Notes under the pieces: generated by a model | Databases searched by the model: none | Seen by the model: only the letters and a program-made list of their open reading frames with translations | Told to the model about the DNA's origin: nothing | Shown: piece by piece, positions 1 to 5,509 of the stretch | Layout of the letters: each line of letters begins with the position of its first letter | Numbering within the stretch: position 1 is the first letter of the stretch | Position numbers and translations under genes: made by a program | NCBI GenBank assembly: GCA_007119985.1 | Contig: SKOQ01000050.1 | Span: 1 to 5,938, forward strand | Reading direction: 5' to 3' | DNA length: 5,938 bases | From: Marinospirillum sp. | GTDB lineage: Bacteria > Pseudomonadota > Gammaproteobacteria > Pseudomonadales > Halomonadaceae

Positions 1-516
1 ATTCGTGAATTTCATGCTGAACACCAAGATGTGATTCTGAAGCCGTTGGATGGGATGGGCGGTATGGGGGTGTTTCGTATTGCAGCCGATGGCATGAACC
101 TCAGTGCCGTGGTTGAACAGCTCACCGAACAAGGCCGTTACCCGATTATGGCGCAGCGTTATCTGCCAGAAATCAAAGAGGGGGATACCCGAATTTTGGT
201 CATCAATGGTGAGCCTGTGCCCTTTGGTCTGGCGCGGATTCCGATGGCGGGTGAAACCCGTGGCAATCTGGCGGCAGGAGGCCGAGGTGTCGCACGGCCG
301 CTGACTGAGCGTGATTACTGGCTGGTGGCTCAGGTGGCTCCTACGCTCAAAGCCAAGGGACTCTATTTTGTGGGTCTAGATGTGATCGGTGATTATCTCA
401 CTGAAATCAACGTGACCAGCCCAACCTGTGTGCGCGAACTGGATGCCCAGTGTGGCCTGGATATTGCCAGCCAGCTGATGGATTGTCTCGAAGCTGAGTT
501 GCTGCAACGCCAGTGA
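1..516 (+). CDS. gshB: Glutathione synthetase, C-terminal part (5' end outside window)
   Basis: Cytosolic ATP-grasp ligase that joins gamma-glutamylcysteine and glycine with ATP, the second step of glutathione synthesis. The frame is open from base 1, so this is the last 171 residues of a protein that is about 316 residues in E. coli; the GTG at 31 is an internal Val codon, not a start. Counting from base 1, the ATP-binding KPLDGMGG lies at residues 14-21, the conserved ARIP at 78-81, the glycine-rich GETRGNLAAGGRG loop at 84-96, and GLDVIGDYLTEINVTSPT at 125-142 carries the Mg-binding acidic/Asn set (D127, E135, N137). These match E. coli GshB nearly residue for residue. The stop overlaps an alternative GTG start of the next gene. 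The gene looks intact apart from the window edge. Confidence 0.97.
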   Translation: MREFHAEHQDVILKPLDGMGGMGVFRIAADGMNLSAVVEQLTEQGRYPIMAQRYLPEIKEGDTRILVINGEPVPFGLARIPMAGETRGNLAAGGRGVARPLTERDYWLVAQVAPTLKAKGLYFVGLDVIGDYLTEINVTSPTCVRELDAQCGLDIASQLMDCLEAELLQRQ

Positions 517-519
517 TCT

Positions 520-524
520 GGAGG
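520..524 (+). promoter_or_regulatory. Ribosome binding site for the tonB-like gene
   Basis: GGAGG lies 12 bases before ATG 537 and downstream of the alternative GTG at 513, so it can only serve the ATG. The spacing is a little long, but nothing comparable precedes GTG 513. This site decides the start chosen. Confidence 0.55.
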
Positions 525-536
525 TCGTGGGCCTGG

Positions 537-1397
537 ATGCGTCAGCAGCGGCCGCTTTTGCTGGCGCTCGCTCTAGCGCTGAGTCTGCATGGGCTCTTCT
601 TGGCGCAACGGCCAAGTCTAGCACCGGAGCCACCTTCCATCCTACGTTGGATGGAAGTCTCGACTCAGGTCGAGCTGGTCAGCTGGTCCACGCCTGCCTT
701 GCCCGAAGATCCACCAGCCACACCGCCAGAAGCTGAGGCCCCTACCGAGCCAGCCATCTCTGAACAGCCTCTGCCTGAAGAAGTGGAGGTGCCAGAACCT
801 GCCGCAGCCGAGCCGATGCCTGCCCCTCCTCCTGAGGTATCAGCACCGACTTCCTCAGCGGAGCCGATCTCGCCCCCAGTGAGCGAGCCGCCTATCGATC
901 CCTCTGCTGCTGCTACCCCAGCGCTGCCCTCACCTGCCCCGCCGATGCCTGAGACATCGAGCCGACGTTTGGCTGAACGCAGCTTAGCGATGGCGCAGTT
1001 GGAAGCCCAGTGGCAGGTGCAGCAACAGCAATGGGTGGAGCGTCCCCGTATCCGGCGGGTGACTTCAGCAACGCAGCTTGATCCTGAGCTGGCTTTTTAT
1101 CTGCAACAGTGGGAAGCGCGTGTCGAACGTATCGGCAATCAAAACTACCCAGAAGAGGCTCGACGCCAGAACCTAGGGGGGCAGCTGCGCTTGCTGGTCT
1201 CTATCTATGCCGATGGCCGCATTCGTGAAGCCCAGCTATTGAGTTCTTCAGGCCACCCTGAGTTGGATGAAGCCGCGATTCGGATTCTGAATCTGGCCGC
1301 GCCCTTTGCACCTCTGCCCGAAGGTGTGCGTGCAGAAACCGAAGTGCTGGAAATTATCCGCACCTGGCAGTTTGGCGATGGTTGGCGCGCTCGCTGA
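537..1397 (+). CDS. TonB-family energy-transducer protein (TonB3-like)
   Basis: Periplasm-spanning protein expected to transmit proton-motive force from an ExbB/ExbD-type motor to an outer-membrane partner. From ATG 537 it has 286 residues: a short basic N-terminus, one membrane segment (about 6-23) with the signature His (H18), a Pro/Glu/Ala-rich linker (about 28-140), a Gln/Arg-rich probable helix (about 142-197), and a C-terminal TonB domain (about 198-278) with YPEEAR, a GQLRLLVSIYADGRI strand pair, SSSGHPELDEAA and a P-x-P near 258-261. ATG 537 is preferred because GGAGG (520-524) precedes it; GTG 513, which overlaps the gshB stop, would add eight residues but has no ribosome binding site. 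No exbB or exbD is adjacent. In P. aeruginosa the gene at this locus (tonB3) has been linked to twitching motility; a shared role here is inference from position. Confidence 0.88.
   Translation: MRQQRPLLLALALALSLHGLFLAQRPSLAPEPPSILRWMEVSTQVELVSWSTPALPEDPPATPPEAEAPTEPAISEQPLPEEVEVPEPAAAEPMPAPPPEVSAPTSSAEPISPPVSEPPIDPSAAATPALPSPAPPMPETSSRRLAERSLAMAQLEAQWQVQQQQWVERPRIRRVTSATQLDPELAFYLQQWEARVERIGNQNYPEEARRQNLGGQLRLLVSIYADGRIREAQLLSSSGHPELDEAAIRILNLAAPFAPLPEGVRAETEVLEIIRTWQFGDGWRAR
634..657 (+). repeat. Perfect 9-bp inverted repeat inside tonB
   Basis: CTTCCATCC (634-642) and GGATGGAAG (649-657) are exact reverse complements separated by the 6-base loop TACGTT. The structure lies in the coding region just after the membrane segment. 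There is no T-run after it, so it is not a standard terminator. Confidence 0.6.
659..674 (+). repeat. 6-bp inverted repeat directly after the tonB 9-bp repeat
   Basis: CTCGAC (659-664) and GTCGAG (669-674) are exact reverse complements around the 4-base loop TCAG. The repeat starts one base after the preceding inverted repeat ends, so an mRNA could form two stacked stem-loops here. On its own a 6-bp repeat is expected by chance. Confidence 0.45.
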
Positions 1398-1413
1398 CGA
1401 GCAAAATCGACAC

Positions 1414-1419
1414 AAGGAG
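1414..1419 (+). promoter_or_regulatory. Strong Shine-Dalgarno-like AAGGAG upstream of yqgE
   Basis: AAGGAG is followed after 5 bases by GTG 1425, in the yqgE frame. Using it would give YqgE a 32-residue N-terminal extension that the family does not have. The homology-supported start, GTG 1521, has only a weak purine stretch (about 1507-1514, AAAAAGAG) before it. The site may be real, serving an extended yqgE or a leader peptide, or fortuitous. Confidence 0.4.
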
Positions 1420-1520
1420 CGCGAGTGATCGAGTCTCAGCTCGACCAATGCAGACAAAGCTTTCCATTTGGGTCGAATTTCGCCAGAATTAGCTCTATTT
1501 CGAAGCAAAAAGAGTCGCCT

Positions 1521-2075
1521 GTGAATACATTAAGGGATCATTTTCTTCTCTCCATGCCGCTATTAGATGATCCGCACTTTGCGGACAGCCTGACCTACCT
1601 CTGCGAGCATGGTGAACAGGGCGCGCTGGGCTTGATTGTCAATCAACCCTTAGAGCTGACCCTCGGCGAGCTACTCGATCAGATGGATCTGCCTAGCTGC
1701 TACGGCCGCCACGCCCACGCCCCGATTTATCGCGGTGGCCCCGTTCATCAGGAAAGAGGCTTTGTGCTGCACACCGGCGCGGCCCAGTGGAAATCGAGTC
1801 TGGCGGTCACGCCCCTGATTAGTCTCACCACTTCGGTCGATATTCTTGAAGCCTTGGCTGAGGGTGAAGGCCCAGCCCAGTTTTTAATCGCCTTGGGTTG
1901 CGCTGGTTGGCAAGCCAACCAACTGGAGCAAGAGTTGATCGACAACACCTGGTTGACCTGCCCCGCTTGGCCCGAAGTGCTCTTTGATTTACCGCCAGCG
2001 CAGAGACGTAAGGCGGCCGCGCAGAGCTTAGGGGTGAATTTGGACTTGCTCACTGGGCAGGCTGGCCATGCTTGA
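1521..2075 (+). CDS. yqgE: YqgE/AlgH family protein
   Basis: Member of the UPF0301 family. The molecular function is not established; the P. aeruginosa homologue AlgH was described as a regulator of alginate production. From GTG 1521 it has 184 residues against 187 in E. coli. Family landmarks in order: NTLRDHFLLSMP at 2-13, YLCEH at 26-30, GALGLIVNQP at 34-43, GGPV at 72-75, GFVLH at 80-84, IALGCAGWQANQLEQEL at 123-139 (Cys127 stands where a Tyr is common) and NTWL at 142-145. The frame is open back to the tonB stop and an upstream GTG 1425 has a better ribosome binding site, but the extra 32 residues are AT-richer, contain two rare AGA codons and match nothing I know in the family. The 3' end overlaps yqgF by 8 bases, suggesting translational coupling. 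Confidence 0.92.
   Translation: MNTLRDHFLLSMPLLDDPHFADSLTYLCEHGEQGALGLIVNQPLELTLGELLDQMDLPSCYGRHAHAPIYRGGPVHQERGFVLHTGAAQWKSSLAVTPLISLTTSVDILEALAEGEGPAQFLIALGCAGWQANQLEQELIDNTWLTCPAWPEVLFDLPPAQRRKAAAQSLGVNLDLLTGQAGHA
1904..1921 (+). repeat. 8-bp inverted repeat inside yqgE
   Basis: TGGTTGGC (1904-1911) and GCCAACCA (1914-1921) are exact reverse complements around AA; as RNA this would be a 7-bp stem with a CAAG tetraloop. It falls in the codons for the conserved AGWQANQ stretch, so it may be a by-product of the protein sequence. No T-run follows. Confidence 0.5.
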
Positions 2076-2580
2076 GGCTGTAGCACCGCGCCGTATTATG
2101 GCCTTTGATTTTGGCACCAAGCGCCACGGTATCGCGCTGGGTAATGAGTTAACGGCCAGCGTGACGCCGTTGATGGCTCTGCCCGCGCAGGATGGTATTC
2201 CAGCTTGGCAGCTGCTTGATCAACTGGTGGCAGAATGGCAGCCAGATTGCTTTGTGATGGGGTTGCCGCTCGAAGAAGATGGGCGGGATACACCGCTGAG
2301 CCTGCGAGCACGTAAAATGGCTAAACGTCTTTTTGGTCGCTATGGTCAGGCCTGTTTTAGTATTGATGAGCGAGGTACGACACGAGCGGCCAAAGCCATT
2401 GTGCGCGAACAAGGTCATCGGGGTAATTACCGTGAAGATCCAGTCGATAGTCTTGCTGCGGCCTTGCTGCTGGAGACTTGGCTTCAACTTGATCCAGAGA
2501 TGGCGCAACAAAGCTTGATCGCTGGTCCGCATTATCACGGCGCAGCGTCGCCGGCCTCGCCTCCACCCCCTAACTGTTAA
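2068..2580 (+). CDS. yqgF: YqgF/RuvX-type RNase H-fold nuclease (putative pre-16S rRNA nuclease)
   Basis: Small cytosolic protein of the Holliday-junction-resolvase-like RNase H fold; family members are linked to 5' maturation of 16S rRNA, and the resolvase name is older. It has 170 residues against 138 in E. coli. Conserved acidic sites are visible: FDFGTKRHGIALG at 13-25 (D14), GLPLEEDG at 65-72, DERGTT at 100-105, and DPVDSLAAALLLETWL at 124-139 (D127). About 28 residues after this last helix form a Gly/Ala/Pro-rich tail ending in PPPPNC that the short E. coli form lacks. ATG 2068 overlaps the yqgE end by 8 bases, so translation is probably coupled; ATG 2098 would cut into the first beta strand and is less likely. 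Confidence 0.93.
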   Translation: MLEAVAPRRIMAFDFGTKRHGIALGNELTASVTPLMALPAQDGIPAWQLLDQLVAEWQPDCFVMGLPLEEDGRDTPLSLRARKMAKRLFGRYGQACFSIDERGTTRAAKAIVREQGHRGNYREDPVDSLAAALLLETWLQLDPEMAQQSLIAGPHYHGAASPASPPPPNC

Positions 2581-2583
2581 CTG

Positions 2584-2601
2584 ATGTGCCTGATGGTGTG
2601 A
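2584..2601 (+). other. Possible five-codon leader ORF upstream of pyrR
   Basis: ATG at 2584 begins a frame reading Met-Cys-Leu-Met-Val and ends at TGA 2599-2601. It lies between the yqgF stop and the pyrR ribosome binding site and overlaps the left arm and loop of the hairpin there. It has no ribosome binding site of its own, so translation would need re-initiation after yqgF. A chance reading frame of this length is common; I list it only because of its position. Confidence 0.15.
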
Positions 2602-2613
2602 TGTATCAGGCGC
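2586..2613 (+). promoter_or_regulatory. Stem-loop immediately upstream of the pyrR ribosome binding site
   Basis: GTGCCTGAT (2586-2594) pairs with ATCAGGCGC (2605-2613): nine pairs with one U-G wobble, seven of them consecutive Watson-Crick, plus a possible G-U closing the loop. It fills most of the 47-base gap between yqgF and pyrR and ends three bases before the purine-rich AGAGAG. No T-run follows, so it does not look like an intrinsic terminator. It could affect translation or mRNA processing. The loop does not resemble the PyrR-binding loop of Bacillus pyr leaders as I know it. Confidence 0.45.
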
Positions 2614-2615
2614 AA

Positions 2616-2621
2616 AGAGAG
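2616..2621 (+). promoter_or_regulatory. Ribosome binding site for pyrR
   Basis: The purine run AGAGAG (extending to 2625 as AGAGAGAAAG) lies 6 bases before ATG 2628 and 9 before ATG 2631. It supports one of these starts over GTG 2586 or ATG 2601, which lie upstream of it. Confidence 0.5.
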
Positions 2622-2627
2622 AAAGCG

Positions 2628-3197
2628 ATGATGTCTGCATCTGAGAAATCTGTATCGAGTGGTTCTGCATCGGATTCGGTGGTCAGTGCTGCCCACCTCC
2701 CTGATGTCACTGTCTTGCTGGATCGCCTTGCCCAGCAACTTTTGGCTTGGGCCGAAGAGCGTCAGCTGAGCGCCCCGCATCTGGTGGGTATCCATACCGG
2801 TGGTGCCTGGGTGGCAGAAGCGCTGAAAGCCCGTTTACCTGCAAGCTGGTCTTTGGGTGTGCTGGATATCTCTTTTTATCGTGATGACTATACCCAACAA
2901 GGCCTGACACCGGCCGTCAAACCCTCTGTGCTCCCACTGACCACCGAAGGTCAGCATCTGATTCTGGTCGATGATGTGCTGATGACAGGGCGCACGATTC
3001 GCGCGGCAATGAACGAGCTGTTCGATTTTGGTCGACCTGCCTCGATCTGCTTGGCGGCGTTGGTGTCCTTACCGGGACGCGAGCTGCCGATCCAGCCGGA
3101 TTGCTGCGCGCTGCATTTAGAGCTGGCGCCTGATCAAAGGATCAAGCTCTCTGGTCCCTCGCCCCTTGAACTGAACCTTGTCAGCTATCCACGCTAA
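2628..3197 (+). CDS. pyrR: Bifunctional pyr operon regulator / uracil phosphoribosyltransferase-like protein PyrR
   Basis: Type I phosphoribosyltransferase fold that binds PRPP; the family regulates pyr genes and often has uracil phosphoribosyltransferase activity. From ATG 2628 it has 189 residues. Visible motifs: GIHTGGAWVAEAL at 54-66, LDISFYRDD at 79-87, VKPSVLP at 97-103, the PRPP loop LILVDDVLMTGRT at 111-123, NELFDFGRPASI at 129-140, RELPIQPD at 151-158 and RIKLSGPSPLEL at 171-182. These are typical of the proteobacterial branch. The first 20 or so residues are Ser-rich and extend beyond the usual length of about 170; GTG 2679 would give a family-like length but lacks a good ribosome binding site. 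The gene sits 12 bases ahead of pyrB. Whether this protein controls pyrB through RNA, DNA or only as an enzyme cannot be read from the sequence. Confidence 0.93.
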   Translation: MMSASEKSVSSGSASDSVVSAAHLPDVTVLLDRLAQQLLAWAEERQLSAPHLVGIHTGGAWVAEALKARLPASWSLGVLDISFYRDDYTQQGLTPAVKPSVLPLTTEGQHLILVDDVLMTGRTIRAAMNELFDFGRPASICLAALVSLPGRELPIQPDCCALHLELAPDQRIKLSGPSPLELNLVSYPR

Positions 3198-3207
3198 GGA
3201 GACTCCT
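3196..3207 (+). promoter_or_regulatory. pyrB ribosome binding site inside a self-complementary sequence
   Basis: AAGGAG (3196-3201) lies 8 bases before ATG 3210 and overlaps the pyrR stop codon. It is followed at once by a complementary CTCCT (3203-3207), so AGGA can pair with TCCT around a GAC loop. The stem is only 4 bp and probably weak, but it would mask the ribosome binding site. Confidence 0.6.
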
Positions 3208-3209
3208 GC

Positions 3210-4244
3210 ATGAGCCGAGCGCATCCCCGTGATGTCCAGTTGACCAGTGATGGCCGCCTCAAACACTTTCTCAGTATTCATGGTTTGCCCAAGAGCCTGC
3301 TGACAGAAATTCTCGATACCGCAGAATCCTTCGTTAATATGGGTGAACAGTCGGTCAAGAAAGTCCCGCTGCTACGTGGTAAAACCATTGTTAACCTGTT
3401 CTTTGAAAACTCCACCCGAACCCGAGCGACCTTTGAGTTGGCGGCCAAGCGCTTGTCTGCTGACGTACTGAATTTGGATATCAAAACCTCATCGACCTCC
3501 AAAGGCGAAACGCTGATGGATACACTGCAAAATATCGAAGCCATGTATGCCGATATGTTTGTGGTGCGCCATATTGATTCTGGGGCAGCGCATTTTATTG
3601 CCAGCCAGATCACCCCCAAGGTAGCGATTATCAATGCCGGTGATGGTCGCCATGCCCACCCCACACAAGCCATGCTGGATATGCTGACTATTCGCCGCCA
3701 TAAAGGGGAATTTGAGGGGCTCAGGGTGGCCATTGTTGGCGATATCCTGCATTCACGCGTGGCCCGCTCGCAGATCCGTGCGCTCAAGACACTGGGTGCC
3801 GCAGAAGTGCGTTTGATTGCTCCCAATACTCTGCTGCCCGTCGGTGTTGAAGAGATGGGTGCGCGCGTTTATACGCGTATGGAGCAAGGACTGCGTGATG
3901 TGGATGTGGTCATTATGCTGCGCCTGCAAAAAGAACGCATGAGCGGTGCGCTGCTGCCCTCAGAATCGGAATTCTATCGTTTGTATGGCCTCACGCAAGA
4001 GAAGCTGGCCTATGCCCATCCAGAAGCCATCGTGATGCACCCCGGGCCGATTAATCGCGGTGTCGAGATAGAGTCTGCGGTGGCGGATGGCCCGCGTTCA
4101 GTGATTTTGCAGCAGGTCAGCTATGGTCTGGCTACCCGTATGGCGGTGATGAGTATGGCGATGAGTGGTCAGATGCAAGAAAGAGCACAACTCCAAGAAG
4201 AAGGGCTCACGACAGTGAATAGCGATAAGGGAGAGCCAGCATGA
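3210..4244 (+). CDS. pyrB: Aspartate carbamoyltransferase, catalytic chain
   Basis: Cytosolic transcarbamoylase that makes N-carbamoyl-L-aspartate from carbamoyl phosphate and aspartate, the committed step of pyrimidine synthesis. It has 344 residues. Active-site residues are all present: STRTR at 68-72 (carbamoyl phosphate), K98 in TSKGETL, R120 in VVRHIDSGA, H150 in GDGRHAHPTQ, R183 in HSRVARS, R238 and Q240 in LRLQKERM, and HPGPINRGVEI at 277-287. Compared with the 311-residue E. coli chain there are about 14 extra N-terminal residues and a polar tail after about 318. An N-terminal extension is known in pseudomonad chains, where it has been linked to nucleotide feedback control. No pyrI follows; instead the gene overlaps a pyrC-like gene by 4 bases, the arrangement of the PyrB-PyrC' enzyme class. 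Confidence 0.97.
   Translation: MSRAHPRDVQLTSDGRLKHFLSIHGLPKSLLTEILDTAESFVNMGEQSVKKVPLLRGKTIVNLFFENSTRTRATFELAAKRLSADVLNLDIKTSSTSKGETLMDTLQNIEAMYADMFVVRHIDSGAAHFIASQITPKVAIINAGDGRHAHPTQAMLDMLTIRRHKGEFEGLRVAIVGDILHSRVARSQIRALKTLGAAEVRLIAPNTLLPVGVEEMGARVYTRMEQGLRDVDVVIMLRLQKERMSGALLPSESEFYRLYGLTQEKLAYAHPEAIVMHPGPINRGVEIESAVADGPRSVILQQVSYGLATRMAVMSMAMSGQMQERAQLQEEGLTTVNSDKGEPA
4227..4233 (+). promoter_or_regulatory. Ribosome binding site for the pyrC-like gene
   Basis: AAGGGAG inside the 3' end of pyrB lies 7 bases before ATG 4241. With the ATGA overlap of start and stop, this fixes the start and suggests coupled translation of the two subunits in matched amounts. Confidence 0.65.
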
Positions 4245-5509
4245 AGTTGACCATTCAAGGCGCACGAGTCATTGATCCAGCGGCTGGTTTGGATCAGGTG
4301 CAGGATGTGCATCTGCATCATGGCCAGCTGATGGCCATCGGTGCCGCGCCCAGTGATTTTCATGCGGATGAAACGCTGGTTGCTGATGGCTGGCTTGCCA
4401 CACCAGGCTGGATCGATCTGAGCTGTCATTTGCGTGATCCCGGTCCTAGTTATAAGGGGAATCTAAAGAGCGAAACCCTAGCGGCCTTGGCCGGTGGTTT
4501 TACGCAGGTGTGTGCTCGGCCAGATACTCAGCCACCCTTGGATTCTCCAGCCTTGGTGCAAGCTCTGCGTGAAAAGGCGCAGCAGGCCGCACAAGCTCGC
4601 GTTTGGCCAGTCGGCGCGCTGACTCAGGGTTTAGGTGGGCAGCTGTTGAGCAATATGGCCGCGCTTCAAGCCGCTGGTTGTGTGGCGGTGACTAATATGC
4701 GTCAACCAGTACAGGATTTTCTGGTGATGCGTCGTTGCCTTGAGTATGCCGCAACCTTTGATTTGCCCGTCATCATCTACCCTGAGGAGCCGAGCTTGGT
4801 GGCTGGTGGTTGTGCACATGAAGGCGCGATGGCCTCTCAGTTGGGCTTGCAGGGTATTCCTGAGACAGCCGAAACCCTCGCCGTGGCTCAGTGGTTGCTG
4901 CTGATTGAGCAATCCGGTGTCAGAGCGCATTTCAGCCATCTCTCTACAGCCCGCAGTGTTGAGCAGTTGGCCGCAGCCCAAGCCAAAGGGCTACCTGTTT
5001 CTGCTGATGTTGCCCTCACCCACCTATTGGATACCGACAGCGCACTAGAAGATTTTGATAGCCACTTCCACCTCCAGCCTCCACTGCGTCGTGAAGAAGA
5101 CCGCCGCGCTTTGATCCAAGGTGTGCAGGCTGGAGTGATCAGCGCGATCAGCTCGGGGCATCTACCCCATGAGCGTGCGGCCAAGATGGCCCCTTTTGCA
5201 GCCTCGGAGCCAGGACAAAGCACGCTTGAGGTGTGCCTGCCGCTACTTCTGGAGCGGGTTGCGGCGCAAGAACTGAGCCTGCCAACGCTGATCGAGCGGA
5301 TGACGCTTGGTCCTGCTTTGGCGCTGGGCTTGCCGATGCCACAACTTCAAGCTCACCAAGATTTAATTTTGATCGATCCTCAAGAAGTCTGGACACCTGC
5401 CAAGAGCGTCTGGCATTCCGCAGGGCGGAATACACCCGTGTGGCAGCAGCCTTTAATGGGTCGAGTCAAGCAGGTCTGGGTGCAAGGGCACCGGCATATT
5501 TTTAACTAA
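4241..5509 (+). CDS. pyrX: Non-catalytic dihydroorotase-like subunit PyrC' (PyrX)
   Basis: Amidohydrolase-fold protein of 422 residues, class I dihydroorotase family. The fold signatures are clear: PGWIDLSCHLRDPGPSYKGN at 55-74, TLAALAGGFTQVCARPDTQP at 79-98, VMRRCLEYAATFDLPVI at 162-178, HFSHLSTARSVE at 230-241, LQPPLRREEDRRAL at 278-291. The catalytic site is degraded: the H-x-H pair after DL is Ser61-Cys-His63, the usual DDG stretch is Asn152-Met-Arg, the next metal His is Tyr180, and the catalytic Asp before HAPH is Gly306. Only His63 and His233 of the metal ligands remain. This matches the inactive PyrC' of Pseudomonas, which is needed to assemble active ATCase with PyrB. It overlaps pyrB by 4 bases and the convergent downstream gene by 8. 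An active dihydroorotase should be encoded elsewhere (inference). Confidence 0.93.
   Translation: MKLTIQGARVIDPAAGLDQVQDVHLHHGQLMAIGAAPSDFHADETLVADGWLATPGWIDLSCHLRDPGPSYKGNLKSETLAALAGGFTQVCARPDTQPPLDSPALVQALREKAQQAAQARVWPVGALTQGLGGQLLSNMAALQAAGCVAVTNMRQPVQDFLVMRRCLEYAATFDLPVIIYPEEPSLVAGGCAHEGAMASQLGLQGIPETAETLAVAQWLLLIEQSGVRAHFSHLSTARSVEQLAAAQAKGLPVSADVALTHLLDTDSALEDFDSHFHLQPPLRREEDRRALIQGVQAGVISAISSGHLPHERAAKMAPFAASEPGQSTLEVCLPLLLERVAAQELSLPTLIERMTLGPALALGLPMPQLQAHQDLILIDPQEVWTPAKSVWHSAGRNTPVWQQPLMGRVKQVWVQGHRHIFN

Noticed and set aside
376..633. Minus-strand open frame of 85 codons over the gshB/tonB junction
   Set aside because: It is antisense to two well-supported genes and its product resembles no family I know; high-GC genes commonly leave such shadows.
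1395..1425. tonB and yqgE as one gene broken by a stop codon
   Set aside because: They share a frame across TGA 1395-1397, but both proteins are full length and separate in other bacteria, so the shared frame is coincidence.
1438..1500. Possible sigma70 promoter ahead of yqgE (TTGGGT at 1468, TCTATT at 1494)
   Set aside because: The hexamers match poorly and the spacing of 20 bases is too long; other pairings in the gap are no better.
2586..2625. Intrinsic terminator or Bacillus-type PyrR attenuator before pyrR
   Set aside because: The hairpin is followed by a purine-rich ribosome binding site, not a T-run, there is no alternative antiterminator pairing that I can see, and the loop does not look like the known PyrR-binding loop.
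2149..2670. Minus-strand open frame of 173 codons opposite yqgF
   Set aside because: Fully antisense to yqgF and the pyrR start, with a composition (many His, Ser, Gln, Thr) typical of a shadow frame.
3278..3826. Minus-strand open frame of 182 codons opposite pyrB
   Set aside because: Antisense to a pyrB with every active-site motif intact; no recognisable domain.
4888..5435. Overlapping minus-strand open frames opposite pyrC
   Set aside because: Shadows of the pyrC-like gene; no ribosome binding site or protein similarity recognised.
4241..5509. pyrC as a decaying pseudogene
   Set aside because: The frame is intact over 422 codons, the fold motifs are preserved and it is coupled to pyrB; loss of catalytic residues alone fits the known non-catalytic PyrC' class.
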